Assembly (NCBI GenBank): GCA_020536535.1
Contig: JAHLWZ010000486.1
Location: forward strand, 1,080-50,655
Length of the DNA: 49,576 nt
DNA from: Pelomyxa schiedti
Taxonomy: Eukaryota; Evosea; Pelobiontida; Pelomyxidae
Direction of reading: 5' to 3'
The translations under genes were made by a program, and so were the position numbers. Of this stretch, positions 12,301-25,094 are shown piece after piece; within the stretch, counting starts at the first letter, position 1; every line of letters starts with the position of its first letter. The notes beneath the pieces were generated by a model. It ran no database searches and was not told where the DNA came from. It saw nothing but the letters and a program-made list of their open reading frames with translations.

Positions 12301-15300
12301 TCGAGGGGATATCGAACAAGCATCTGTGAAATAGCTCTTGCACCAAACCATTCCTGCTAAAGTAAGGCATTATTCATTTTTGAGGGGAGTACTTCTGCCC
12401 TGCCAGTACTTTGAGGTGCTTGTTGTCCTTTACAATGGCGCGAACCACCTCAAAAAGTCCACAGAGAACAGTATCAGGAACTGGATCAATACGCGTTTCC
12501 AATGTATTGTGTTGTTTAATTAGCTCAACCAACTCTGGCAACAGTTCCTTAAAGTTACTGGCACTTCCCCCATCTTTTCCAGCACATGAATCAATAATTA
12601 ACTGCACACTTCTTTAGGTGCGAAGAGAGCAAAAACTAAAATAAAAAGCATACATTTGTGAGGAATCGGAAATAGTAGTCAGCCGTACTACAGTTGTGGC
12701 CAATGGCACTAAGAAATGAAAGAAGCTTCTGTAGCATAACTCCATGCGGAAGTCTTGGAAGCTCCTCAGATCTACATGTGTAAATGAATAATTCCTGCAA
12801 GGAAATGGATACATTGCTTCAAAGGAAGTACAAAGCTTTTTAAACCCCATGTACACCGCTCTTCGAGCAGCAGAACGACTGGAGTGAAGTAAAGATGCTG
12901 CTAACCACTCATTAAATCCTTTTTTCTTTTGGGGATAAGTCACAGAAAGATGGGGAGGTATTACCTCTAAAGTCTGATGAAGAATGCGCGGTTGTGACAA
13001 GGAGCAAGATACAAAAAGTTCCATAGAAAGATTTATGGAGTCAATATTCTTTTGGTTGGTTATAAAAAGTATTATTAGAGGTTAATACAGAGTCAGCTTC
13101 AACATCGGGGCTTGATGCATTTGCATCGCTCACAATCCCGAGACATTTATCGGCAATGTCTGAAATTCCAATTTCTGGTGTGAGAACATCGGCCTTGATA
13201 TGGCCAGTTTCCCCTGGTTTGTTGTCAGGTATGGAAATATGCATTTCAGGTACCTATCAGATAATACTTAGATATTCGTAGTAACTTGCACAGACAGGCA
13301 ATCTTCCGTGACCCAAGAGACTTCTCAGTGAAGTCCGTGTGCAGCAGAAGCCGCAGAAGGTGAGCTACTCCACCTGTGCAGAGAAAGGCATGTCTCCAGG
13401 CCTTTCTTTCTTCTTCCACCTGGGGTACAAAAATAAGTACAATGACATTTCATTCTTTGTACCTGTGCATTACTTGAAGGATCTAAGAAAGATTCAACAA
13501 TTACCAATGAGTAAAGTAATTTATAAAGGGATCTTCAGAAACATTGTGAATGTGGAGTTACAAAGATGTGGGAGCTACCGTGATTCTAATAAATCACCCC
13601 AGTTGGGTGTCGGAATCCCAGTAATAGATTGTAATTGGTTGAGAATCGACTCATTGGTCGGCAAGAAGTTGAGTAATTCCCACAAGACATTACCCGTAGA
13701 TTCATCAGTAACAGCAGATAGAAGCTTGATGAGATGTGAAAAGTATTTTTCAGAGGCAAGAAGGGTTGTTGGTTGAAGGACTTCCTCTTCTTTTGTTATC
13801 TAGTTGCAAAGTTAATTGTATTTTTGTACTAAAAAAAAACCTCGTAAGGCTTGGGCAAAAAATTCTCTGAAACCTATGTAATTACTTAGTGAGTCGAGAG
13901 ATAAAAAAAATATAACCTTTGTCCTCCTGGCTGCTAGGTAACGCCCTGACCTGATCCCAATACTTTCTAGAGTGCAGTCATCGCCAACTATTTCTTTGGA
14001 TTTTGATGAGGTCCGAATGACAACGGCGGCTGGTGCCCACCCCAACCTTTAAATGAGGTTAATACAATCAACAATTCTCTGGGATACTTGTTGGCAATTT
14101 TCTCTTTGAGTGAAGCTAAAGTGTCATTATGGTATGCTTGAAACTCTGCCTCTTTTCCAGAAGGTGTCTCAATAGAAATGTCAACAACATTTCCTCTGGC
14201 TCGTGTACTGTGCCGCTGAATCTTGGAAGATTTGATTTCAAATTTGTCAACAAATGCCTTGATAAGGAGAAGTGCTTTGTGGACGGTATTTTGTGCTTCC
14301 TGCCTCCGATTTGCAGCACCATCAGAGATGATTGCTTGTGATGATGTCGTTAGGATCTCCATGCAGCGAGAGGTAAAGGATTCTCGGATTGCAAGCAGCT
14401 GGGGTTTCAGTGCTGGTGCCAGCTAAAACTAAGTTAAAAATTTTCTTAAAAGTGTTTACACACATTTTCTTGTATGCCCAGTAAAAGATTAGAGCCAAGT
14501 GTAGTCACTTCAGGTTTTGTTGACTCCAGAATCACTCTCCATAGCATATCTAGACCCAGTAAATCAAGTGACTTCACCAGCCAGGTGGGATTAGTGCTTG
14601 TGGTAGCAGTGGCAGCGGCAAGGCAGGCAGAGCAAGAACAGTTGGTGATAGGAGTCGGAGGTGGTGGTTTGTTCTCGATTTTTTGCTTGGCTGTATTGAT
14701 GTTCAAAAAGAAGAACTTAAACGTGCGGAAGGCTCTCTCTGACAGAAAAGTGAAATCAAGTTGAGAGAATTTATCGAGAAATATGAATTCTGGGATTCCA
14801 TCAGCAAAAGAATGGAGTTCCTTTTTTCTTGTTAATAGTAGAACAGCGCATGCACAATACAACTTGTTGAGTTGAGAGAACAGACTCCAACCACTCAAAA
14901 GGAAGATCTTTATCTGGCCCCGAAGCTTTCACAATCAGGGAATCCCAGATTAACTATAACAGTGAGGAACAGATGCATTGCGAATTCTTTTACCTCGATA
15001 ACCGGCTTGTCCATTTCATAGTCAGAGTTGGAGAAGGCATATTGAAGAAAATTTAATCTCGACCTGAGGTGCTGATGCAAAGTCTTCTTAGTCCCTGGCA
15101 TTAGGCCAGATGGCGCACTTGCAGAAACTTCTGCAGAACGATCTTTCCAGAATTTCAAATCCTGATAGGAGATTAATAAAGCCTGAGACTTATGCCATGG
15201 TAACCTGTAAGACCAAGTTGAACAAGTTATGTTTGGTCACCAGGAACTTAATCTGTTCCTTGGTCTGTGGATTGACCTTTCTAACTTGACTTGGAGATTC

Positions 15301-17464
15301 TATGATTGGTTAGGCTTTGTTTTCCCCAAAAAGTGTACCAGTAAGTTTCTGTATTAGGTGCAGAGACTGCGGTACTGATTTGTGTGCTTGTAAGTTCTTG
15401 ATACACTTTTCAAGGTATTGTAACCTAGGATGCTTCAGTTCGAAGGGGAAAAGAAGTGTTGGAGAGGAATATACTTGACAGTTTTTTGTTTTTCTTGGAT
15501 GTGACTAATGATTTTTGTCAAACTTAGCAGTCCGTCATTAGCAAGCTCAGGTGAGGAAGCAGTGTGGTCTTGGACCATGTCCCACAATATTTCAATGGCT
15601 TGATTGGTCACCTAAGCCCTAATAAGGGAGCTGAAGCAAAACTAGAAATACGCACTTTCAGGTCGTCGAGATGGAATATACAGAGATTGTACAGCAGATT
15701 GCAATGTTGTGACGTAAAAGAAGGGAAGGGCAAAGCCTTTAAGTGCGGGATAATGTGTTCTGACAAGGTATTTGAGAGATAGGAGGTGATCTCCAGCAGA
15801 ACTTGTAATACAGTGGAAAGTACAGTAGCGTGTGCCCCCTGAGGGGTATTAACAAGTGTCAGAAAATGGGGAGACTCCAACCGTTGAAGCAGACCATATA
15901 AGATCAATTTGATCTTTGGACATCTTTTGCTCTTCAGCCATCAATCGTAGAATGTCGGCGCACCTGTGTAGAAGCTCTATGTGGATAGTTGGACCAAAAA
16001 GAGTTTCCACAGTTTTATTCTCCTTAAGCCATTTCATGAAAGCACTGAATGCACTTAGATTCAGTAATCAAAGGATGGTTATACTCGGTAGAGATGTTGA
16101 TTCCCTGAGGATTTTGTTGCTGGATGTAGCTACGAAACTTCATATATTGGTCTCTTTGGCGACATTTCAAAGCCATGTCCTTTATGTCACTGAGCCCAGC
16201 AAGCCGTTTTTCCAGGTATTGGCATTTAAAAAATTTATCAGCAACATTCAGGAAGAGAATATCCATGGAATCGCCAATCTTGAAGTTCCCCTACTGTGCA
16301 TAAACAATAGAAATGTACACATGCCGGGACAGGTACCTGCTTAAGTATGGAGGTTAAATCTTCCACAATGGCTGAAACAGTGGTTTTTGACTCCATGCGA
16401 ATTTCGTCAGCTGTCAAAGATTTCATTCTGTCCAATGCCGGAGTGTGTATTTGATCAACCCAATTGGTGAACATTGAGGCCTTGAGTTCCAATTTCACCT
16501 GCAGGGGGTAAGTGGCCCAGCAATGGTAATGGACAAACCTGAGCAAAAAGCCTGACACAGCTAGCGAGTAGCCCAAGAGAAATTGGGCGTTTATGAGAAC
16601 TGGCCACCCTCAGTACAAGCTTCTCAAACCCTCGTTGTCTGTGGAAGTAATTTATAACATCCTCTGAAAAAGGAAGCTGACTTCCCCAGGCAGCAAATGT
16701 GGGGTCCATCACCATTGTACCTAGCCGCCATAGCTCCACCACGTCCTCATCAATGGATCGGGAAAAGAGGAGGAGAATAGATTGTATGTATTGCTTTACA
16801 AGTTGATATGTGGATGTGTCATAAGTACATCTCCAAAAGATGTTAGAACCCTGCAATATTTGGCAGAAAGGAGACTCACCGTTTGAGAATGATTGCCGTT
16901 GTTGAAGGTAATGCTGTTTTGATAATAAACATATTTTCAGCATTGCGTATCAATACATTAGTTCCACTGGCGCTAGCACCCGTTGGGGGCGGTGTTGGCG
17001 AAGGTGGCGTTGAGAGGGAGGATATCCGAGTTGTAAGTGCCGAGATAGCAGCACCAGATAAAAGACCTGACAACGAGACTCAGACTGAAAAAAACAAATA
17101 CTCCCAGCACTCGATAACCTTTCAGTTGAGATTCAGTCTGTTGCAGCCATGTTGTAAGGCTTTTCTCCTCCACAGGTGTAAGAGGTACCTCCACCTCTAT
17201 AAAGGGAAAACAAAAGAAAAAACAAAAAAAGGTTAAAAGACAAGAAAATAGATATCCCATAATTGGGAAACGGCCACAACCTTTTGGAGGAGGGGTTACA
17301 GCAGGCGCGGGCTGGCGAGGAGACGTGTTTGAACTGCCAGATCCTCGCCCCCTTTTGTCTGTGGTTGTGAAACTTGATCAGTCGAAAGTGCACCATGGTG
17401 CGTGCAGGTATTATGGTTTGACGATACAAAAAACGTGCACGACCAAACGACCAGTACCTGTCAT
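6332..17464 (-). CDS. Giant ubiquitin-specific protease, USP9X/USP24-like (family C19)
   Basis: Cytosolic cysteine protease that removes ubiquitin from proteins. The start is ATGACAG at 17464, followed by introns 17457-17359 and 17280-17197, then a Ser/Pro/Thr-rich N-terminus. A very long helical-repeat region covers about 16.9 to 12.1 kb. It contains a segment at 16037-15880 (helix ending QIDLIWSAS) that resembles the USP9X stretch ending DLDNIWAAQ. A ubiquitin-like segment near 14.2-13.8 kb is possible. The catalytic Cys box reads [18 protein letters not shown], with the Cys codon at 12005-12007. The His box reads [16 protein letters not shown] near 10980, followed by WFHFNDGLV. Zinc-finger-like Cys pairs occur near 11370. 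A further helical region runs to the stop TAG at 6332 (last residues LRRLTALLS). There are many short introns; not every one was resolved. Size and order fit the family, whose members exceed 2,500 aa. No break was seen in the catalytic blocks. Confidence 0.9.
6541..6599. repeat. Hexanucleotide satellite (TTTATG)n in an intron
   Basis: About nine tandem copies of GTTTAT on the plus strand. They lie inside the last intron of the deubiquitinase, between the exon ending KERFTH (about 6660) and the exon starting at about 6522 ([10 protein letters not shown]). Confidence 0.9.
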
Positions 17465-17774
17465 GTCTTGGCTTTTTCCTTGATTGGTTTTTGGTTTTTT
17501 AAGTTCTTTCAAACGGTGGGAGATTGTCACTCGGGCACAGTTCCTTCCTTATACCCACGCCCCTGAGCATAAGCTCTTGAAGCAAGAGAAATCAGATTCA
17601 CCTGGAGCTCCATCGGATACGATCAGTTATCGTTCCCATAACAAGATCCAGATTCTGTCTGTGTACCTTTGTTTCACCCAGTCCCTTACTTTGTAAGTGT
17701 TGAAGGGGTACCCGCTCAACAACACAACAATTCTTTCTTTTCTTTAAATCAAGTAGAGGAGTGGTGGTGGGAGA
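17465..17774. promoter_or_regulatory. Shared divergent promoter region
   Basis: The 310 bases separating the start codon of the deubiquitinase (minus, 17464) from that of the secreted repeat protein (plus, 17775). Both genes must be driven from here unless one has a distant 5' exon. I see no clear TATA or initiator element that I would name. Confidence 0.45.
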
Positions 17775-18982
17775 ATGAGAGGGGTGTCAGCAGTGGTAGC
17801 TGTTGTTTTAGGGTTGTTGTTTGTTGTTGTTGGGGTTGTTGTTCCTGTCCGCGGAGGTTATTTCACCCCTACAAACGTCACTTCTTTCATTTTGGCAAAC
17901 AAGTATGTGATGCCAAGCTCTATTAGTTTATATGGGGTTTTTGCTGAAAAAAATTTATTTCATTTGTTTTGCGTTTGGTTTTCCTGGATATACTGAGGAC
18001 GTGTAGGGATTATGAGCAATTACCAGTTATTGTGAGCCTCAGTAATAGGTCGTCTCCAGAGATTTTCTTGTCATCTGGTGGTTACATTGAGTTTGATGTA
18101 CAAGTTGACCCATCCACTCTCATAGCTACACTGTACTTGGATGGCGTTAAGGTAATTTATGCTTTACAACACCATATATACATTGTATTGTTTTTCTATT
18201 CCCTTTTTGTCCTTCTTTTCGAAATAACATTGCTTTGTTTTCGTGTGACCTTGTAGGTTAAAAGCATTGACCTCAATGGCGGAAGTAGCGGTGATGATAT
18301 TCTACCTCCAGTGTCAGATGATAACGACTTGAACACTCTGCGCTACATTGCAACCAAGAGCGTGACCTCCGAGGTTTACTTTGATGCCGTCGACTTCTCA
18401 GCCGGGTACTACCTGGACAGCTTCTGGGACGAAGACGGAATCAACGGCGGTGATGCCGTCGGAATCATGGTCACAGTTCCCGGCGGAACCACAATCCAAC
18501 TGAGCATCGAGACACAGGGCTTCTTCGACCGGTCAGCCATCAACTCACTCATAATATACAACAAGGACTACACCACCCTCCCAGTAAAGGTCCACATCAA
18601 CGACGCCATAAACCCCGAAGCAGTCAACCTATATGCCACCGGCTCCCTCAAATTCTCACTGGACGTTGACCAGAGTTCCGGAACAACTCACGTTCTCTAC
18701 GGGGACTACACCAGGATAGTCGAGAGGATAGACCTCAACGACGGCTCCGCCGGCGACGACCTCAACTGCCCCAACTCTGATTCCAATGACTACAACACAC
18801 TGCAGTACTTCGCGGGCCACACTGTTCTCGGTTCCAAGATACAGTTCGACGTAATCAACTTCTTTGCTGACACTTTCCTGCTTGCTTTTGACGACGATGA
18901 TGGAATCAATGGTGGTGCTGCAGCCCACTTTGAGCAATACCAAGAGGACAATGCTATTTGGATAGTGATAGAAACCGCTTAA
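17775..18982 (+). CDS. Secreted protein with two acidic tandem repeats
   Basis: Three exons (17775-17902, 18007-18151, 18257-18982) joined in consistent phase give 332 aa. The N-terminus is a strong signal peptide (MRGVSAVVAVVLGLLFVVVG, then PVRGG), followed by NVTSF with an N-glycosylation sequon. The third exon holds two copies of a module of about 120 residues. Each begins with an IDLN-GGS/DGS-GDD segment, continues with D-NTLRY or YNTLQY, and contains an Asp-rich DEDGINGG or DDDDGINGG motif. The acidic DxDG-type motif could bind calcium; that is inference. No catalytic motif is recognised. The likely role is a surface, extracellular or vacuolar protein. Codon use in exon 3 is more C-ending than in neighbouring AT-rich genes. 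It converges with the 14-3-3 gene, whose stop is 141 bases away. Confidence 0.82.
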
Positions 18983-19123
18983 GATAAAGGATAAATACTA
19001 ATACGGCAAGGATAAGACAAAAACCCTTGGTACAAAAACTAAAAAAAAAAAGTCATGGGAGTGAAAGGACTATTAACAAAAGCACAATCAGGTTTTTTTA
19101 TTTAATGTTCAAATGGGGAGGGA

Positions 19124-20208
19124 TTATGACTGCCCGCCAGTCTCTTCCTCTATTCTCTCCTCATCTGGAAAAAAGTGAGCAAGTGGAACGAAGGGGAAGA
19201 CATATGTGTAACATACGTAAATCAGCGGCCCACAGTGACAGATTGTCGCGAAGAAGTTGCATGATGAGGGTACTATCTTTGTGGGAACTTTCGCCTGGGA
19301 GGCTCTCGAGTTCGGCAATGGCGTCATCAAAGGCTTTGCGTGCGAGGTTGCAGGCATCTTCGGGAGAGCTAGTTGTGGGATCAGTCGCGGTTAGAGGAAA
19401 AAGGAGCCGTACCCCATGATTTCATAGTAGAATACACTGAAGTTGAGGGCAAGTCCTAATCTGGTTGGGTGAATTGGCTGGAGGTCCTTAGCAATGTCAG
19501 AGGCTGCTTTGTAAGCTTCCATTGCATTTGCTGCTGCTTCCTTGCGCTCGGCAGCAACGCGGTACTCTGCGAGATAGCGGTAGTAGTCTCCCTTCCTTTG
19601 GGAATGTTAAGTTTAGGAAGCAGAGTGAAGCCGGTACATCTTGAGATAGAAGACTTTGCCCTCGGGTGTTGTGCTCTTTGGAATAAGGGTTGTGTCAAGA
19701 ATGCTAAGGATTTCCGCACAGGTGGCAGACAATTCTTGCTCGACCTTCTCGCGGTATTCCTTGATCCTCCTAAGGTTGTCTGGATTGTTTCCTCTGGTTT
19801 CCTCCTGTAGAGAAGCAAGTTAGATTTGGCGAGCATCGATTTGCATAGAAGTATGCACACCTTCTGCTCTACGGATGATACAATTCTCCAAGAGGCACGG
19901 CGAGCACCAACAACGTTCTTGTAGGCTGCTGAGAATAAATTCCTCTCCTCGGGGTTAAGTTCAGCAGCAGTCTCGGCTACAATTTTCATGTACTTGACCA
20001 TTTCTTTTCATTACATTTCAGTTGGAATGCATCCAAGTTTTAAAAACACGCCACCGTACAACAACAAACCAATTTAACAACAAAGGAAATCAACGACAAA
20101 TGACAAAATAAACACGACAACGACAAAAAAAAAAGTACCGTCGTAACGCTCAGCTTGTTCAGCGAGCTTAGCCATGAATACATTTTCTTCGCGTGGATCT
20201 TGTGCCAT
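19124..20208 (-). CDS. 14-3-3 phosphopeptide-binding protein
   Basis: Six exons: 20208-20139, 20003-19861, 19804-19638, 19595-19413, 19368-19217 and 19164-19124, giving 251 aa, the usual family length. Introns are 135, 56, 42, 44 and 52 nt and every phase agrees. Hallmarks are the start [20 protein letters not shown], the helix-3 segment [20 protein letters not shown] with the Lys and Arg that hold the phosphate, [25 protein letters not shown] and [15 protein letters not shown]. The acidic tail [10 protein letters not shown] is typical. It forms cytosolic dimers that bind phospho-Ser/Thr motifs in kinases, GEFs and other partners. The first exon boundary splits the Asp-Glu pair, as shown by the GAC-G/AA-ATG junction. 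All the binding-groove residues that I can check are intact. Confidence 0.97.
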
Positions 20209-20444
20209 CGTTGTCGTTGTTTTGCCGAGATTTGGTTGTTGTTACTTACACCGCCTCTTTGTTTTTTTTTTCCTTTTCTTTGTTTTCGAACAGCTGTTGC
20301 TTTTTTTTGTTCCTTTTCCTTTTCAGTTGTGCCCCGGCGCCCCTTTCACATGAATCCTTAGAACCGCGAGATCTCGGAGCTCTATTGCTCTAAATTCGTC
20401 TGGTGAACTAAAACAAAGTTTGTTGTTTAACAACCTACACAGTG

Positions 20445-23400
20445 CTACTGCATTTTGATGGCGAATGTGCGGATGTCCATTGGGTCAATGGTGATAGGGA
20501 TAGAGGGTCCGATGTTGAGTGTGGATAGTGTGTGGGCTCCACTCAGTGTCATCTCACTGGCTGCGGTAATGGTCCAGTCCGCAAACAGCTTCTGCAGGTC
20601 AAGAGTTACAGGCTCTGATAGTGTGGGATCCTCATCAACGGCCATGATGTGGTGCAGCCTCAGGAGTATTTGTGCTCCGTCCGCAATGTTGTACTGTGTG
20701 ACCTGTGTGTGTAGTGTCTCTTAATTTACATCGGGTAAAATGGAGATAATTTACCTGGAGTGTAAGCAGGTGGATGTTTTCGGGAAGTGCAGTAACCATG
20801 GGTGTCCACTCAGGCCACACGGCAACGGGGTCCGAAGACACAAGAACGACTGCCGGGTGCTCGTACTTGAGGGCACTCTGTCGGATTTTAGCCGCGGCGG
20901 TAGTGGCGCTGTCGTAGACGAGGAGGTGTTTGGTTCCGATGGCAGTAGCATCATCCAGAGGTTCCCCGACTCCCTTTTGATCACCGTCGGTAAGTAACCT
21001 TCTGTGAACCATCAGCTCAACAGTGCCATTTGTGAGAGAGGCAATTCCTTGGCCACGGTCAGGAAGTACTGCCATGGTGCTCTTTTTGTCACTGAGATAC
21101 ACAGTGAGCATGAGAATGGGAAACATTCAAACTTACGTGATGTAGCCGGCAGTGCTCACTGGGTAGAAATTGCCACTTATTGGGTTTTCTACTTCAAATT
21201 GGTTGGAAATAACATTGTACACCCGCTCGGCGAATTCGAGTCCATGGGAGTCGGTATAAAGAAGACCACCGCTTTGCATGTCAGAGGTGTACCTCACAAT
21301 AACTTCTTTCCCGTAGCCATCAGAAACGTCGATTGGTCCCACGGTGGTTGTGATCTCTACAAATGGCAGTGAATTGTACAGCCGGTATCTACTGCAGTTA
21401 ACCAACCAGACGACTTCTAACACGAAACCGTACCTTTGGGCGATATGACTTGATTTATCCAGAAAGACGTCAAGCTCTTCGTACACAGAGCCCATGACTG
21501 TAGTTACTCCAAACCTAGAGGACAGGTATGAGTGACCAATTATACGTATGTCACATACCTTGGCCCAGGGAAATTGGAAGCAGGAGTATTAGCAGCAAAA
21601 ACGTAAGCTCCGCTCCGTGGGTTGCTGGGAGAATTCTCAGGTACATAGTACAAAACATCGACACTGAAGAGATTAAGAATAAAGAAGACTGGAAAATACA
21701 ACATACCTTAAACTGAGTGTAAGCCCTCGTATTTTGTCATAGAGGGATGTAGGGTAACCGGTGGAGGAATCAAAATTCATTACATAGAAGGAGTTCTCAA
21801 TTGATACAGATAAAGTTGGGCCTCCAGGGAGGTACGGCTTATTTTCGGCAATTGGTTCATCAGATTCACGAAGCTGAAAGGTTGCTATGCCAAGAGGAGG
21901 AACAGAGGGAGCCACAAAGGTAAGCTCGTATGCTCCGTTGAGCAACCGTGTCTGTGACCGGAGCATCGAGCCGTTTGAAGCGACAACCCACATCGCCGAT
22001 TCAACACCCAATGTCAGAGGAATATCGAGCTCATAAGCAAGGGGGTTGTAAACTGAAATGACTGTGCCGGCAGCTAGCTCACTACAATAGGCTGACTCCT
22101 CCTGTGGCACATCGCACACAGACCACCCAGATGAAAACTGGGGGAAAATAGTCGACAAAGACTCCAAGATGGCCGACTGGGAGGCAACATTTCCGGCATC
22201 AAGTTGCTGTGGTCAACGTTACAAGAATTTTAATAGGATGAAGGCGAATGTCACCGAGTTATAGTCGTCATAAACAAATGACTTGGAGGTGCCGGTAATA
22301 GAGTCGTGATGCTGGAACCCAGTTAATTTATGACTTCTTGTGGGATTGAAATCATTATTACCTGAACTACTCCTACAGCATGCCACATCGTAGTCAGTTC
22401 ATCTTCAGCAATGGATACATCGCCTTCAAGAAAATTAACAATTAAAGCGATTCTGATCAAAACTCACCCGACGCAAGAGCGTGAATGAGGCGAGCAGCGT
22501 GGAAAAGAGAACTTGAAGAGCGGATGTGTCGCTTAAAGGCTGGGTGACTTGTGAAATAGCCAGACCAGTAATCGTCCGTGTAATCTGTTCAAGAGAAGAG
22601 TAGTGTTAATTGATATACGAGTGGTGCTATGAGTGAAACCTGCATAACCAAAGAAGTCATCAGTCTTGACTGGGAATGTGAGACTTGTGTAAGTAGCAAG
22701 AGCTTCTTTGTATTTGGTTGGTGTGCTGTAGAACATGTTAAGGCCATATTCGGGGTGCTCGTCAAAGTAGCCAATTAGGTTATCTAAGCCCTCAAATTCC
22801 CCTTCCGAAGACTGCCACTCAAAATCGCAACCTGCATTTGGTGAACATGTGCAGTACAATCAGAACAGGGAAAAGTACCCATGGGAGCGATAGCCTCATT
22901 TGATTGGTATGCCCCGGCGTAGTTGTAGATCCAGAAGGCGAACTGGTCTGGATCCCAGGAGACTGTACTGCGTAAGTTGTCATGCTTTTGGTGCAGGAGG
23001 GCTCTGTCAGCGTCTGTGGAGTTGCTGGTCCATGAAAAACCGGAGGACACACTTCTTCCACTTGGCCAGCAATACCCTGCAGATACATTCAGTTGCGAAG
23101 TGGGAAAAGGAACACACAGTCCCAGAGGATGTGAGACATTATGTCTTGATCTGCGGCCTCAAAGCTCTTCATAGGACGCCATATAAACTCCAAATCGCGA
23201 TTTGTTGTTCGGTAAGCGTCATCTTGATGATCAATTCTCATTACGACCTAGACACAGGTTGTGAATGGTGGTAACGGGAAAATTTGGTACATTGAAGTCA
23301 AAACCAAACTTTTTATAAAGCCATGTGTTGCCTTGACTGTGCTAAATTCGAGGATCAGAAAATGGATGACATTACGTTGGTCTTACTCCAAAAGGATCTA

Positions 23401-24930
23401 TTTGCCAGCCTACAGTTGGAACGTAAGCCTCCCCAAAGGTCTCTTTTAGGAATAAGTGGCCAGCTGTCATCTGGAAGCAATTAGGGATAGGAAAAGAACA
23501 AGAAGAAGGGGCACCTGGTCAACCATGTCAGTGTACGTAGGACTGGCTTCATCTGGCATACACCAGCCTCCTCTTGGAGGGAAAACAAATTGAGACATAA
23601 TCCAATTCCATAAATATCTTACATGGTAAAATCGAGGCGGCCTTGATTCACAAGTTGTTTAACAACAGCTTGTGTGTCTTCCGACTGTTGGACCCACCAC
23701 TTGTTGAAGAAAGCCATCTCGACGTATCTTGTGAATGGTTTAGGTGCACCAACTTAACCCATAAAAACATACGTAAAACGGCGGTTAGCGTCCGATGTAA
23801 GGCTGTCAACCATCGTGGTAATAATGTTGTTAACACAGCAATCGTAATAGCCGTCGACGCTGTGGACTGTTGGGTCTCAACGAAATGGGCCTCTAACATA
23901 CGTTTCTAGCCAACCAACATCGTCATGGGTATGGGGAATTGCATGGACGTTGATCATTGTAGCCACTCCCCTCTCGCAAACGTGAATTGCTCCTGGAGAG
24001 TAGGAACCAGATTTGTAATCGACAAGTGTTCGAATGGTCTGTTGACTGATTGACTAACATAAGGGCTTAAGAAGGCATACCTGGTGGATGGAAAATCTGT
24101 CGGAGCATGAACAAGAAGAAGTGGATGGATTTGTGGTCAAGCACGTTCCATCATCCAATGCCTGTGTCCAAGGAAGATTACTTTGTGAAGGGTAATGCTT
24201 CTTATACCTGATACACGCCGCCAAAAGCATAAGATTCGGAAGAGGAAGGATCAGCCCAGCAAAACGTAATGTGGCTACCAATAATTGAACCAAAGTTTTG
24301 CTTTGAGTTCGAGTGAGAAAAGATGTGCATGTGAAAAAATTTACCGTGTCGTCAAGAACTCGAACAGTGATTCCAGTGAACCCCAAAGGGCAAGAACAGC
24401 TGGAGGTGTACGGATTCGGATATCTGCACTAGCATAGCGTCAAAAACCGTGGGAAATTAAGGCCGATAACGCACCCCATGTCCTCCAGTAACGTCGTCGT
24501 CCTTCTGGTACGACCCACCCCAACCAGAGGCGAGATAAGGACCAGATGACCCGTAACACTCCCACAGGTAGCCGCCATCCTGCTGGCCTCCAGACCCATC
24601 GTTAATGATCCTTGCTGCTATCTGAGGCCCTGTAGTCCAACTAGGACAGTTGCATTTCCCCGTCATCAAGTTAATGTTCTATTAGAGGATGTAAGTACGT
24701 AGAAGGGGGAAAAAAAAAATAATATAAATACAAAATGGCCAATAATTAAACAAATATTTCATAATTAAAATTAAATTAAAAAAACCAACCTCGCACTGGA
24801 TATCAGGGGTATACGTCGTGTCGTCAAGAAACGACTCGAACATACCGCCGAACGATGGCGCACATTGCACACAAGCCAACAACAACGCCGTCGCAACGAC
24901 TACGCCCGAAACAACGACAGATCTCCCCAT
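20445..24930 (-). CDS. Alpha-mannosidase, GH38, lysosomal type, with Cys-rich N-terminal repeats
   Basis: Retaining exo-alpha-mannosidase that trims mannose from N-glycans, probably in a lysosome or secreted. The start at 24930 gives a signal peptide ([20 protein letters not shown], then VQCAPS). Two Cys-rich units follow: GGSYQKDD leading to [14 protein letters not shown] (about 24650-24370) and GGVYQ-LDDG leading to [13 protein letters not shown] (about 24270-24090). The catalytic domain opens with [17 protein letters not shown] near 23930. The nucleophile motif GWQIDPFG (near 23400) joins [15 protein letters not shown] across a 45-nt intron. The zinc ligands expected from HTHDD and IDPFG are present. 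The C-terminal part has the family motif of a [14 protein letters not shown] type at 21060-21000 and GVGEPL. The stop is at 20445. At least a dozen short introns are present. The N-terminal Cys-rich extension is not a standard part of this enzyme. Confidence 0.92.
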
Positions 24931-25094
24931 CCTTCCTGTGTCCTACCCACAAGGGGTTTTTTTTTAATTTTGAGTTTTCTAACCGGCAGAGTTCAACAGA
25001 CGAAAAGAATTTCCCAACATCGAATCACCTTGACACTCTTTTCTTCTTGGTTGCTGTGAAGTTGGTGTGGGATTTGATAAAGGTGATCTTGGTG

